From JAGVIE01 sp964520905 (GTDB lineage: Bacteria; Bacteroidota; Ignavibacteria; UBA10030; SZUA-254): a stretch of 64,000 nt of DNA. Every line of letters starts with the position of its first letter. Within the stretch, counting starts at the first letter, position 1. The DNA is taken from positions 124,001 to 188,000 of the forward strand of contig CAZFQL010000001.1 in the NCBI GenBank assembly GCA_964520905.1. Direction: 5' to 3'. Shown one piece after another: positions 1 to 8,401 of the stretch. The notes under the pieces were generated by a model that was not told the DNA's origin, did no database searches, and worked only from the letters and a program-made list of their open reading frames with translations. A program made the position numbers and the translations under genes.

Positions 1-853
1 TGGTTTTCAAATCATCGATGGCTGATGTGAATTGCCTATGAGATTTTCCGCCAGAGGCGGATCCGTCTCCGACGGGTATTCCCGTATCACCCGGCTGGAA
101 TGCAAGCGGGATGAACGAAAGAAATCCGCCTGTTTCGTCCTGAGCTTCACGAAGCTTTATCATGTGAATTAGACGCTCTTCAAGCGTTTCAATATGTCCA
201 TAAAGCATTGTGCAGTTTGTTGGGATGCCGAGCCGGTGTGCCGTTTTGTGGACTTCGAGGTAACCTTTGGCTCCAATTTTCTGAGGGAAGAGAAGTTTTC
301 GAACTCGTTCGGTAAAAATCTCAGCACCGCCGCCGGGCATTGTTCTTAATCCAACCGCTTGAAGCTGTTTGAGCACTTCTTCAATTGGCATCTTGAATTT
401 CTTATGGAAGAAATCTATCTCAACTGCCGTGTATGCTTTAATGTCTGCTTCGGGAAATTTTTCGTGGATTCTTCTTACGATATCGAGATAGCGTTCCCAT
501 TCCCAGTCGGGCGGCATACCGCCGGTGATGTGGACTTCACGAATCTCAGGAGTGATGTGTGCGAGAATATTTTCGGTTGTCATCTCGTAAGCATCCGGCT
601 CACCTTTTTTCTTGGCAAAGTCACAGAACTTGCACGAGAGGACACAAACATTCGTGTGCTCTATTTTCTGATTGAGCACGAAGTACACCGCATCGCCGCT
701 CTTTTGCTGCTGGACGAAGTTTGCCATCTTGCCAAGCGCAATGATGTCATTCGTCTTGAAGAGAATAAGCCCGTCTTCGAGCGAGAGACGTTCGCAGTGC
801 TGGAGTTTTTGCCAGATGGGAATAAGATTTTTATTGCGGAAACTGATTAGCAT
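1..853 (-). CDS. mqnE: Aminodeoxyfutalosine synthase MqnE, partial (C-terminus beyond window)
   Basis: Radical SAM enzyme of the futalosine route to menaquinone, which joins the enolpyruvyl product of MqnA to the SAM adenosyl moiety to give aminofutalosine. The first 284 codons are visible. The cluster-binding motif C-x3-C-x2-C is at Cys70, Cys74 and Cys77; other family signatures are GGGAEIF near residues 174-180, a KAYTAVEIDFF-like segment near 139-149 and MLYGHIET. The ATG at 853-851 lies 13 bases after the preceding nuclease-like gene, so it is the last visible gene of the mqn operon. Residues about 261-272 are an extra stretch absent from the family as I know it, coded by hairpin-forming DNA; the frame stays open and the conserved DDLKT follows. 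MqnC is the close alternative, but the motif set favours MqnE. Confidence 0.9.
   Translation of the reverse strand, partial: MLISFRNKNLIPIWQKLQHCERLSLEDGLILFKTNDIIALGKMANFVQQQKSGDAVYFVLNQKIEHTNVCVLSCKFCDFAKKKGEPDAYEMTTENILAHITPEIREVHITGGMPPDWEWERYLDIVRRIHEKFPEADIKAYTAVEIDFFHKKFKMPIEEVLKQLQAVGLRTMPGGGAEIFTERVRKLLFPQKIGAKGYLEVHKTAHRLGIPTNCTMLYGHIETLEERLIHMIKLREAQDETGGFLSFIPLAFQPGDTGIPVGDGSASGGKSHRQFTSAIDDLKT
47..85. repeat. In-frame palindromic element inside mqnE
   Basis: Three small perfect inverted repeats follow one another: TCCGCC/GGCGGA with loop AGA (47-61), CCGTC/GACGG with loop TCC (63-75) and ACGGG/CCCGT with loop TATT (72-85). The segment is GC-rich compared with its surroundings and codes for a Gly/Ser-rich stretch in a place where MqnE relatives are, as far as I know, shorter. 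This suggests a short mobile palindromic repeat that landed in frame. Confidence 0.6.
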
Positions 854-866
854 ATATACAATCTGA

Positions 867-2165
867 TTACTTTTTCTGTTGAGTATCTAGTTCAAGAATT
901 AAATCTTTCCTTTTCTCATGCGGAGTTTTGTTTCCAAGATAGACAAAAACAATATTGACGAAGACTCCATTCTTAATTATGCTTTCCGTACATACGGGAT
1001 AAAAGTCACCATTATAAAAGATCACCAGATAAACTTGGTTGCCCATTTCTTGTTTTCTGCTTCTTAGCTTGTCATAATATTGAATTGCTTGAGAAATATG
1101 ATGATTGATATTTTGGGCGTTAAATTTTTCTTTCTTTAAATATCTTTTGGCCTCAATGATAATCTCTTCGTGTTCCGAGATTGCCACCATATCGGGTTCT
1201 CCTCTACCAGTTTTGAATCTTATAAATGGAAAAAATCCCTGAGCAAAGAGGAATTTTGCCATTTCCTCTGTCAACTGGTTTTCATGCCATGTTTTCCCTT
1301 TGCTCCTCTTTGAGTTGTAGAACCATTCCATATACGACTTCAATCTGAAGATAAAATAGGTTTTTAGTTGATTGGCCGAGAGTGCACGAGAGAGAATTTT
1401 GAATATTTTCTGACTCGCATTCTTTATATATGCGATATCTTCTTCCCGCAAAGCGTCATACATTAGAAAGGTGGATACTCTTTCATCAATAGACTGTATC
1501 TGAGTATCAGGGTATTTAAATTTGAACGCTTGTAATATCTCGTGGGACTCTTTATAACCAACAAAGCTCAGTTCAAAAACTAAAGCAGCTTTCAGCTTGT
1601 TCAGTAAAGTTTCTAATTCTGCAAAATATGGTTGGACTATTTGGTAAATCTCGGGCTCAAACGGCTTCATGTAAAATAGAATTCCGTTTTGCGGAACTGC
1701 ATCGCCTACCAAGACGCGAATTAGCGTCTCAATCGTTTCTATTGGATCGTCATATGTATGGTTCTGATCTAGTATGGATAATAATTCGACGGGTGAAACA
1801 CTGCAAAATCTATCAAATGGATTCTTCCATTTTCGACCAGCGAAGTCTACGGAGTTGAGCTGGGACGTATACGTAATAAGTTTGGTGCCGAGTCGTTTAA
1901 TAATAGCTGCCGCTAGATCCAAATTTTCTTTGACATCTTTACTCTCCATCCTATCTTGGTGCCATCGAATTAACTTTACAAAATGCGATTTCAATTCAGG
2001 CGTGATGAGAATGAAGTAGACATATTCAGCTACTGTTTGCAGAAACTCATCTTTTTTCGTTGGATTAAGATCCCACGGATCATTCTTCGGGAAAGTGAAC
2101 GAAACAATTTCGTCACAACGTTGACGTAATTCGTCGCGAAGAATGTCAAATCTCTGATTAGGCAT
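867..2165 (-). CDS. PD-(D/E)XK nuclease-like protein of unknown role
   Basis: A 432-residue protein. The N-terminal 290 residues are helical-looking and unrecognised. The C-terminal part has the sequence pattern of a PD-(D/E)XK nuclease fold: G-x-G-E-P-D with Asp325, then Glu338-Ala-Lys340 preceded by a hydrophobic strand, then a helix with a conserved-looking Gln (SQAIQYYDKL) and another strand (VYLVIFYNG). No signal peptide or membrane segment, so probably cytoplasmic. The ATG at 2165 has a GGGAT site a few bases upstream. It sits 12 bases after mqnL and 13 bases before mqnE, inside the menaquinone operon, where a nuclease has no obvious place. It may be a later insertion or a restriction/defence-type gene. 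Function not known. Confidence 0.6.
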   Translation of the reverse strand: MPNQRFDILRDELRQRCDEIVSFTFPKNDPWDLNPTKKDEFLQTVAEYVYFILITPELKSHFVKLIRWHQDRMESKDVKENLDLAAAIIKRLGTKLITYTSQLNSVDFAGRKWKNPFDRFCSVSPVELLSILDQNHTYDDPIETIETLIRVLVGDAVPQNGILFYMKPFEPEIYQIVQPYFAELETLLNKLKAALVFELSFVGYKESHEILQAFKFKYPDTQIQSIDERVSTFLMYDALREEDIAYIKNASQKIFKILSRALSANQLKTYFIFRLKSYMEWFYNSKRSKGKTWHENQLTEEMAKFLFAQGFFPFIRFKTGRGEPDMVAISEHEEIIIEAKRYLKKEKFNAQNINHHISQAIQYYDKLRSRKQEMGNQVYLVIFYNGDFYPVCTESIIKNGVFVNIVFVYLGNKTPHEKRKDLILELDTQQKK

Positions 2166-2177
2166 TGAGTATCCCAG

Positions 2178-3971
2178 TTATTTCCAAATCTTTCCCCACT
2201 TTTCATCTACTCGTTTTACAATCTCTTCATTCATTAACAACGGTTCGGGGTAGCCGGGTTTCCATGTAGCGTCAATACCCATAACTCCTTTATAAATCGG
2301 GGAAATTCCGGCGAGTTTCTGCTCGGTGAACACAACATCGCGCTCGCAATCGAAGCGGGTAAAGACTCCCCAAATATAACTCTCTTTGTCGTGAATATTC
2401 ACATCCCCGTTGACAGCCGCAATGATTTTGAGAAATGAAAGTTCAGAAAGTGCCACAAGCTTTTCAACTATTTCTCTGCCAGTCGAATTTGAACCGGAAT
2501 GGTTTAATGGTGGTTCGACTTTAACAAGCAGAAGCGTATCATCAACTAGATTGACATCGATTATTCTTCTATCGCTGGATTTGAGCTTAGATTCTTGACT
2601 TGAATCTTGAATCTTGAATCTTAAATCTCTCCCCGGCTTTTTTGTGGCGTCGATAATCATCTTACTTCCAAGGTTCATCTTATAGCTCGTGAAATCGAGC
2701 GTATCGAGCGGGACTTTCGGAATCATAATGAAATCGTAATGCGGATCGAAGTTGTCTCTGATTTCTCTCAGCACCGCATGCCAATCTTTTACATCCACGC
2801 CCGCCGAAACGAGAATCATAAACTTTGTCAGCGAAAGTTGATCCGTTCCCATCATGCCAAGTGCGGCTTTGATAGCTTCCTTCTGGTAGCGTTGCTCTAT
2901 GGCAGCTACGAGAAGATTATGAAATCCGGCTTCGTAGTACGCCCAGATATCAGTTACTTCTTTATGAATAAGTTTTATGAGCGGACCAAGCATCTGCTGA
3001 GTTGCATTGCCTAGAAATTTATCTTCCATCGGCGGCTTGCCTACAACTGTTGCTGGGTAAATCGGATTACGTCGGTGTGTAATCGCTTTCAGATGAAATA
3101 CCGGAAATTCAGATGCCGCAGAATAATGTCCGAAGTGATCACCGAATGGTCCTTCCATCCTTCTTTCTTTTGCTGGTACAATGCCTTCCAAAATAAATTC
3201 AGCTTGAGCAGGAACGTTAATAGAAATTGATTTTCCTTTTGTGAATTTCACTCGTTTGTCCTGAAGAAATCCGGCAAACATCGCTTCATCAATTCCTTCT
3301 GGAAGCGCAGCGACAGTTGCGAGAGTTAGTGCGGGTGAAGTACCAAGCGCTACGGCAAGCTCGAATTCTTTCCCCAACTTCTCTGCATAATAATAGTGGA
3401 AGCCGCCGCCTTTTTGTATCTGCCAGTGCATTCCTGTTGTCGCTTTATCGAACACATGCATGCGATAAACACCGATGTTTCTTCTTCCGGTAACCGGATG
3501 ATAAGTGATTACCTGTCCATAAGTTATAAACCTGCCGCCATCTCCCTGCCAACAGATTTGAATTGGAAGAGCATCAAGGTCGGGGGTTCCAACAATCTCT
3601 TGTGAGAAACCGGAAGCAACTTGTTTCGTTCGAGCTTTGAAAAATTGTTTAATGGTGGATTTGTTATCTAACAGTGTCTTTAGTGTCGGTGGGAAAACTT
3701 GTTCGAGGAAATGAATCAACTCTTTACCGATTTGTTCGGGATGTTTACCTAACGCAAGCTCGATTCGTTTTTCACTTGCGTAATGGTTGATCACTAGCGG
3801 ATAAGATGATCCTTTCGAATGCTCAACAAGAAGTGCGGGTTTGCCTTCTTTGATCGCACGACGGGCAATTTCAGTCAGCTCAAGCGCAGGATCGATTTCG
3901 ACTTGTGTGCGGTGGAGTTCACCTGCGGATTCAAGAGCGCGCAGGTATGATTGGAAATCATAAAACGGCAT
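2178..3971 (-). CDS. mqnL: UbiD-family decarboxylase (menaquinone, MqnL-type)
   Basis: A 597-residue UbiD-family prenylated-FMN decarboxylase. The EGPFGDHFGHYS segment is the family's active-site block (compare EGPFGDHTGYY of UbiD), and the stretch with YGQVITYHPVTGRRNIG followed by the GGGFH and ALGTSPAL segments belongs to the prFMN-binding core. Within a futalosine operon the likely job is decarboxylation of 1,4-dihydroxy-6-naphthoate or its prenylated product. It starts 3 bases after the UbiX homologue that supplies the cofactor and is followed by the nuclease-like gene. Length is at the long end of the family. The family assignment is firm; the pathway step is inferred from context. Confidence 0.88.
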   Translation of the reverse strand: MPFYDFQSYLRALESAGELHRTQVEIDPALELTEIARRAIKEGKPALLVEHSKGSSYPLVINHYASEKRIELALGKHPEQIGKELIHFLEQVFPPTLKTLLDNKSTIKQFFKARTKQVASGFSQEIVGTPDLDALPIQICWQGDGGRFITYGQVITYHPVTGRRNIGVYRMHVFDKATTGMHWQIQKGGGFHYYYAEKLGKEFELAVALGTSPALTLATVAALPEGIDEAMFAGFLQDKRVKFTKGKSISINVPAQAEFILEGIVPAKERRMEGPFGDHFGHYSAASEFPVFHLKAITHRRNPIYPATVVGKPPMEDKFLGNATQQMLGPLIKLIHKEVTDIWAYYEAGFHNLLVAAIEQRYQKEAIKAALGMMGTDQLSLTKFMILVSAGVDVKDWHAVLREIRDNFDPHYDFIMIPKVPLDTLDFTSYKMNLGSKMIIDATKKPGRDLRFKIQDSSQESKLKSSDRRIIDVNLVDDTLLLVKVEPPLNHSGSNSTGREIVEKLVALSELSFLKIIAAVNGDVNIHDKESYIWGVFTRFDCERDVVFTEQKLAGISPIYKGVMGIDATWKPGYPEPLLMNEEIVKRVDEKWGKIWK

Positions 3972-3974
3972 GAA

Positions 3975-4526
3975 TTATTCCAATTCCTCTGACCGCCAAC
4001 CCCTTGTGGTGCCAAGGTTTAATGTATGAAGAAGTTTTTCTGTAAATGCCTGAATGTATTCATCGACAGTCTTCGGAACAAAATACAGCGGCGGTGAGAT
4101 CGGCATTATGATAACACCGTTGTGGGAAAGTTTTGCGCACTGTTCCAGCGTGATTGTTGAAAGCGGCGTTTCCCGCACGCAGAGAATAAGTTTATAGCGT
4201 TCCTTCAATGCTACCTGTGCCGTACGCATTATGAGTGTATCGCCGATGCCGGACGCAATCTTTCCGAGCGTAGACGTTGAACAAGGAAGTATCACAAACG
4301 CATCGAACTTATTTGAGCCGGAAGCAGTCGGCGCTGTAAGATCGTCATTTGAAAATTGCCGCTTGACGTATGGCTGCAAATCCTTCTCAACCATTTTCAT
4401 CTCATCGTTCAACAACACTTTTCCCCATTTGCTGACGATGAGATATTTATCTGCATGACATCGTTTCAAGAAATCTACAGCATATACTGCGCCGGACGAA
4501 CCGGTAATTCCGACAATGATTTTCAT
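3975..4526 (-). CDS. mqnM: UbiX-type flavin prenyltransferase (MqnM)
   Basis: A 183-residue flavin prenyltransferase that makes prenylated FMN from FMN and dimethylallyl phosphate for the UbiD-type enzyme coded next to it. Visible signatures: N-terminal GITGSSGAVYA nucleotide-binding loop, CSTSTLGKIASG, the LKERYKLILCVRETPLS block and a PPLYF segment near the C-terminus. The ATG overlaps the stop of the UbiA homologue by 4 bases (ATGA), so the two are translationally coupled. Length is normal for UbiX/Pad1 proteins. The name mqnM reflects the context of the futalosine operon; ubiX would be the general name. Confidence 0.88.
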   Translation of the reverse strand: MKIIVGITGSSGAVYAVDFLKRCHADKYLIVSKWGKVLLNDEMKMVEKDLQPYVKRQFSNDDLTAPTASGSNKFDAFVILPCSTSTLGKIASGIGDTLIMRTAQVALKERYKLILCVRETPLSTITLEQCAKLSHNGVIIMPISPPLYFVPKTVDEYIQAFTEKLLHTLNLGTTRGWRSEELE

Positions 4527-5356
4527 TTTAGAATCGCTCCAACGATTATCATACCGAATACTGTAAATCCGAGCCAGGCATTTATTTTAAAAAAAGCAAG
4601 ATCGACATTTACCGCTTTAATCCGTTCAATCCACAATAGTACACCCGTAATAAGAAGAAAGGGGAACGCGTACCAGGTATGGATCGAGATAAAAAAGAGT
4701 GATGCGAGAGCGATAAAACCGATCAAATGAAATAGAGCGGAATACCGGAGAGCTTTACTTCTTCCGAACTTCGAAACGAACGAATACAAGTTTTCCTTCC
4801 GGTCAAATTCTTCGTCGAGTGTCGCGTAAATAATATCGAAGCCCGCGCCCCACATAATAGTGAATAAGCAAAGAAGCGCGGCGGGAAGAAGATTCTCGAA
4901 GGATGGAGATACGGCAAACCACCCGCCGAGCGGCGCCATCGACATACCGAGTCCTACGCCAAAGTGGGCAAGGATTGTAAACCGCTTCATGTAAGGATAG
5001 ACAATGAAAATGATAAGAGGAATTGGAGATAGCAACAAACAGAATGTAGATAAGAATGCTGCCGAGCCGAAATAAAAAATGCATCCTGCAATAAGAACAA
5101 ATACAGCTTCACGCAGATTCATTCTTCCGCTTGGAAGTTCACGCTGGGCGGTTCGGGGATTCCGAAAATCGATCTCACGGTCGATTATTCGGTTCAATGC
5201 AAATGCAATTGTACGTGCGCCGGCGGCGGCGGTAAAGACCAAAACTAATAACTCAACCGATGGTGTTTGTTGCAGCCCTAAAAAAACGCCGCAATATATT
5301 AACGGAAGTGTAAAAAGGGTATGTTCAATTTTAACAAAACGAAGAAATTTTCGCAA
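4523..5356 (-). CDS. mqnP: UbiA-family prenyltransferase (MqnP-type), TTG start
   Basis: A 277-residue integral membrane aromatic prenyltransferase with about eight membrane segments. The two Asp-rich prenyl-diphosphate motifs are present: N-R-I-I-D-R-E-I-D near residues 55-63 and D-I-I-Y-A-T-L-D-E-E-F-D in the second half. It probably attaches the polyprenyl chain to the naphthoate precursor of menaquinone. The start is a TTG at 5356: homologues begin with a similar R-F-V-K-I-E-H-T-L-F segment, the in-frame region upstream has a stop after six codons, and no ATG lies near. It is the first gene of the operon and lies just downstream of a good minus-strand promoter. Confidence 0.87.
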   Translation of the reverse strand: MRKFLRFVKIEHTLFTLPLIYCGVFLGLQQTPSVELLVLVFTAAAGARTIAFALNRIIDREIDFRNPRTAQRELPSGRMNLREAVFVLIAGCIFYFGSAAFLSTFCLLLSPIPLIIFIVYPYMKRFTILAHFGVGLGMSMAPLGGWFAVSPSFENLLPAALLCLFTIMWGAGFDIIYATLDEEFDRKENLYSFVSKFGRSKALRYSALFHLIGFIALASLFFISIHTWYAFPFLLITGVLLWIERIKAVNVDLAFFKINAWLGFTVFGMIIVGAILK

Positions 5357-5388
5357 GAACGGGCTTTCAAATTATGTTTTCGTTAAAA

Positions 5389-5417
5389 AATATAGACAAA
5401 AATAGAATTTGAAGCAA
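5389..5417 (-). promoter_or_regulatory. Promoter of the mqn operon
   Basis: Read on the minus strand: -35 TTGCTT (5417-5412), exactly 17 bases, -10 TATATT (5394-5389). The -10 lies about 33 bases upstream of the TTG start of mqnP. It is divergent from the promoter of the folding-protein operon at 5450-5478. Confidence 0.55.
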
Positions 5418-5449
5418 GGCATGATCCTGTTCCATATTGTTCCCATCTT

Positions 5450-5478
5450 TTGATTATTTCCCAAATTTTGGTTATAAT
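5450..5478 (+). promoter_or_regulatory. Promoter of the periplasmic folding operon
   Basis: -35 TTGATT (5450-5455), 17-base spacer, consensus -10 TATAAT (5473-5478). The expected transcript start is near 5485, about 50 bases before the ATG at 5537, which has an AAAGG Shine-Dalgarno site (5523-5527 region). Confidence 0.7.
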
Positions 5479-5536
5479 TCAAGTTCAAAATCTCAATATA
5501 CCCAACCGTAATACTGCAAACGAAAGGATTATTCAC

Positions 5537-7558
5537 ATGAAAACTGTACTCAGGACCGTATCATCCCTGTTAATCATTGCTTTTATTATTGGAGGATGTT
5601 CCCCCAAAGCGAGCGATATTATCGTACTGGAAGTAGGACCAGCTAAAGTCAGTCTATCTGATTATGAAAATTTCTATACGCGCAACAGCGGTGGCTGGGA
5701 AACAGCGCGGAATACCTCGATGGAAGAAAGAGAACATTTTTTAGATCTGCTGACAAACTATAAGTTAAAATTGCAGGATGCCGTTGACCGTAATTTGGCA
5801 AACGATTCAGATGTCGTTAAGGAAATAGCCGAGTACCGGGCGAGTCTTGCTTCTACTTTCATGATAGATAAAGATATTACGGAAGCGGGTATCCAAGATT
5901 TATACGATCACAGAAAAGAGGAAATCCGCGCACAGCATATATTATTGAAATTATCTCCAACATCATCGCCGGAAGAGACATTAAAAGCTTACACAAAAGC
6001 TATGGATATTATTAGTCGGGTGAAAGCCGGCGAAAATTTTGATTCGCTTGCCGTTCAAAACTCCGATGACCCTTCAGTAAAAATAAATTTTGGAGATATA
6101 TACTTTTTTACCGGCGGGCAAATGGTTCCGCAGTTTGAAATCGCGGCGTTTGAATTGAAGAAGGGTGAGATCAGCCCGGTTCCGGCAAAGTCGACTTTCG
6201 GATATCATATCATCAAAGTAACAGACCGTCAACCTGCACGCGGCTCTATTAAAGTCAGCCATATTATGGCACGCTTTAAAAACCCAACTCCGGATTCTGC
6301 CGATACCGCCGCCGCACTTTTACGTATCAAGGGAATTCAGGATAGCCTGAAGAGCGGTGTGGAATTTCATAAACTTGCAGTAAAACTCTCTGAAGATGGC
6401 GGGAGTGCGCCACAAGGCGGCGATCTTGGATGGTTTGAGCGAAGACGGTTCGTTCAGCCTTTTGACGAAGCCGCTTTCAAACTGAAGATCGGCGAGGCTT
6501 CAGGTATTATCCGTACTCCGTATGGATATCATTTGATATTCTGCGACAGCGTCAAACCATTTCCACCCATCTCGGATTCTAAATATCGCGATGATTTGAA
6601 AAAAGTATATTCACAACACAAATATAACGAAGACTACGCCGCATATATTGCAAAACTTAAGGCAGATTATAAGTATTCATTCGATGAAAAAACCTTCGAG
6701 GAATTTGTTGCAAATCTTGATTCATCAAAATCGACATATGACAGTGCTTGGTCAAGTTCAGTGCCGCCAGAGATTCTTCAACAACCGCTTATTATAATCA
6801 ACAACCTGCAATTTTCAGTCGATACGATCGTTGTTGTTCTTGGAAGCCGCCCTGAATATCAGAATACGCCTTTAAGATCAAGCGAGTTAAGAAAACGCAC
6901 AGATCAAATCGCAAACGCATTCCTGCTTGACGTCAAATCGGTTGGATTGGAACAGCGCTCTCCGGAATTCGCAGCTTTAATGAAAGAATATACCGATGGA
7001 ATCATACTATATAAAGCAGAGCAATTGGAAGTCTGGGGAAAAACCACAGTTTCAGATAGTGCGCTGAAAGAATTCCATAATCAGAATCCAGACAAATTTG
7101 TTTTCCCGGATCGTGTGAATATCAGCGTTCTCGTGTTTGACACAGATACACTCGCAGCTCTCGTTTACGATTCTCTGCAACACGGCGTCGATTTTGCGGA
7201 ATTGATAACCCGCTATAAAGAAATGCCACCGCCGAAATCAAAAGATGGATCTCGCGGTCTTCAGCCCGTAAATACAGATACTTTGACTATGATAGCATGG
7301 ACGCTTTCTGCCGGTCAGATATCCGATCCCATCCGGACCGAGGATGGTATTTCGGCAATTGTTAAACTGACTGCAAAAGAATCGGCGCGTCAGAAGACTT
7401 TTGTAGAAGCAGGAGCCGAGATATCGAATGCATATCAGGACTATACTTCAAAGTTACTCGAACATCAATGGCTTGAACGTATAAAACAAACTCATCCGGT
7501 AAAACAATACAAGGAAATGCTTTCGAAGGCGTTTGCTTCGCCTCCGCCGAATAAATGA
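5537..7558 (+). CDS. Multi-domain parvulin (PpiC/SurA-type) lipoprotein
   Basis: A 673-residue peptidyl-prolyl cis-trans isomerase/chaperone predicted to be a lipoprotein: the N-terminal hydrophobic segment ends in IIGGC with Cys21 as the lipidation site. Two parvulin domains follow at about 130-235 (from QHILLKL to FGYHIIKVTD) and 235-345 (SHIMARF, GGDLGWFERRRF, YGYHLIF); a third, weaker parvulin-like module lies at about 545-640. It likely handles outer-membrane proteins in the periplasm. The ATG at 5537 is chosen because it has an AAAGG site and begins the signal peptide; an upstream in-frame ATG at 5450 would lie on the promoter. The last four bases overlap the next gene (ATGA). Confidence 0.85.
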   Translation: MKTVLRTVSSLLIIAFIIGGCSPKASDIIVLEVGPAKVSLSDYENFYTRNSGGWETARNTSMEEREHFLDLLTNYKLKLQDAVDRNLANDSDVVKEIAEYRASLASTFMIDKDITEAGIQDLYDHRKEEIRAQHILLKLSPTSSPEETLKAYTKAMDIISRVKAGENFDSLAVQNSDDPSVKINFGDIYFFTGGQMVPQFEIAAFELKKGEISPVPAKSTFGYHIIKVTDRQPARGSIKVSHIMARFKNPTPDSADTAAALLRIKGIQDSLKSGVEFHKLAVKLSEDGGSAPQGGDLGWFERRRFVQPFDEAAFKLKIGEASGIIRTPYGYHLIFCDSVKPFPPISDSKYRDDLKKVYSQHKYNEDYAAYIAKLKADYKYSFDEKTFEEFVANLDSSKSTYDSAWSSSVPPEILQQPLIIINNLQFSVDTIVVVLGSRPEYQNTPLRSSELRKRTDQIANAFLLDVKSVGLEQRSPEFAALMKEYTDGIILYKAEQLEVWGKTTVSDSALKEFHNQNPDKFVFPDRVNISVLVFDTDTLAALVYDSLQHGVDFAELITRYKEMPPPKSKDGSRGLQPVNTDTLTMIAWTLSAGQISDPIRTEDGISAIVKLTAKESARQKTFVEAGAEISNAYQDYTSKLLEHQWLERIKQTHPVKQYKEMLSKAFASPPPNK

Positions 7559-8376
7559 AAAACAAAATCTTTATTTTAACATTCTTATTTTCGGTATTGC
7601 TGGTAGCCGGCTGCCGGAAACAACCGGAGGGGAAAGTAATTGCCAGGGTTGGCGGGACTGCCCTTACATTTGATGATGCACTGGAGCACATTGATACTTC
7701 ACGGATGCCGGTTGACGATCAGATAAAAAGATATATAGCGCAGTGGGTGAACGATGAACTGATTAATCAGGAAGCGGCGCGGAAGGGGATTGAGAGTGAT
7801 AGGCAATTTCAAATTCGGGTGAGGGAGGCAAACAGAATTCTTGCTAACCAGTACTTTCTCGAACAGTATATCTATTCCGATACAGCGGGAATCGATGAAA
7901 AATTGATTCAGGATTATTTTAGAATCCATCTGGAAGAATTTATCGTTCAGGAAGATGTAATTAAAATGAATACGATTACATTTACCACGCGTGAGAAAGC
8001 GAGTTTGTTTGCCGCGTCGGTTCTGCGGGGTACTCAGTGGTCTAACGCTGTAAACTCTTTTCTGGAGGATACATCGACCGGAGTTGTTTCAAATTTCTCC
8101 AGTAAGTATACTACCCAACGCACCCTCTTCCCATTGGAACTTTGGAAGGTCGCATCGACTTTGAGCGTAAAAGAAGTCTCGTTTCCAGTAAAGACCTCAA
8201 TAGGATATACAGTTATTCAAACAGTATCCAACATTAAAAAGGGCGATCCGGCAGAATATTCGCTTGTTCAGGATATGGTTCGTCAGCGCTATACCATAGA
8301 ACAGCGGCGATTGCGTTATAATGAACTTTTAGAAAATTTGCATAAAAGATATAAAGTTGAAATATTATATAATTAG
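7555..8376 (+). CDS. PpiC/SurA-like lipoprotein with degenerate isomerase domain
   Basis: A 273-residue predicted lipoprotein (hydrophobic leader ending LLVAGC, Cys20). The middle resembles the helical SurA N-terminal chaperone region (VARVGGTALTFDDAL, then WVNDELINQEAARKGI). The C-terminal 110 residues follow the outline of a parvulin fold (an IGYTVIQTV strand near the end) but lack the usual H-I-L and GGDLG motifs, so catalytic activity is doubtful. Coupled by a 4-base overlap to the preceding parvulin lipoprotein and followed after 25 bases by a SurA-like protein. Probably a periplasmic chaperone partner of those two. Confidence 0.75.
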   Translation: MKNKIFILTFLFSVLLVAGCRKQPEGKVIARVGGTALTFDDALEHIDTSRMPVDDQIKRYIAQWVNDELINQEAARKGIESDRQFQIRVREANRILANQYFLEQYIYSDTAGIDEKLIQDYFRIHLEEFIVQEDVIKMNTITFTTREKASLFAASVLRGTQWSNAVNSFLEDTSTGVVSNFSSKYTTQRTLFPLELWKVASTLSVKEVSFPVKTSIGYTVIQTVSNIKKGDPAEYSLVQDMVRQRYTIEQRRLRYNELLENLHKRYKVEILYN

Positions 8377-8401
8377 ACTATGACCTCAGAGAGAAATTAA
8401 A

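Noticed and set aside
359..850. 163-codon plus-strand frame
   Set aside because: It is the antisense of mqnE, whose motifs are unmistakable on the minus strand.
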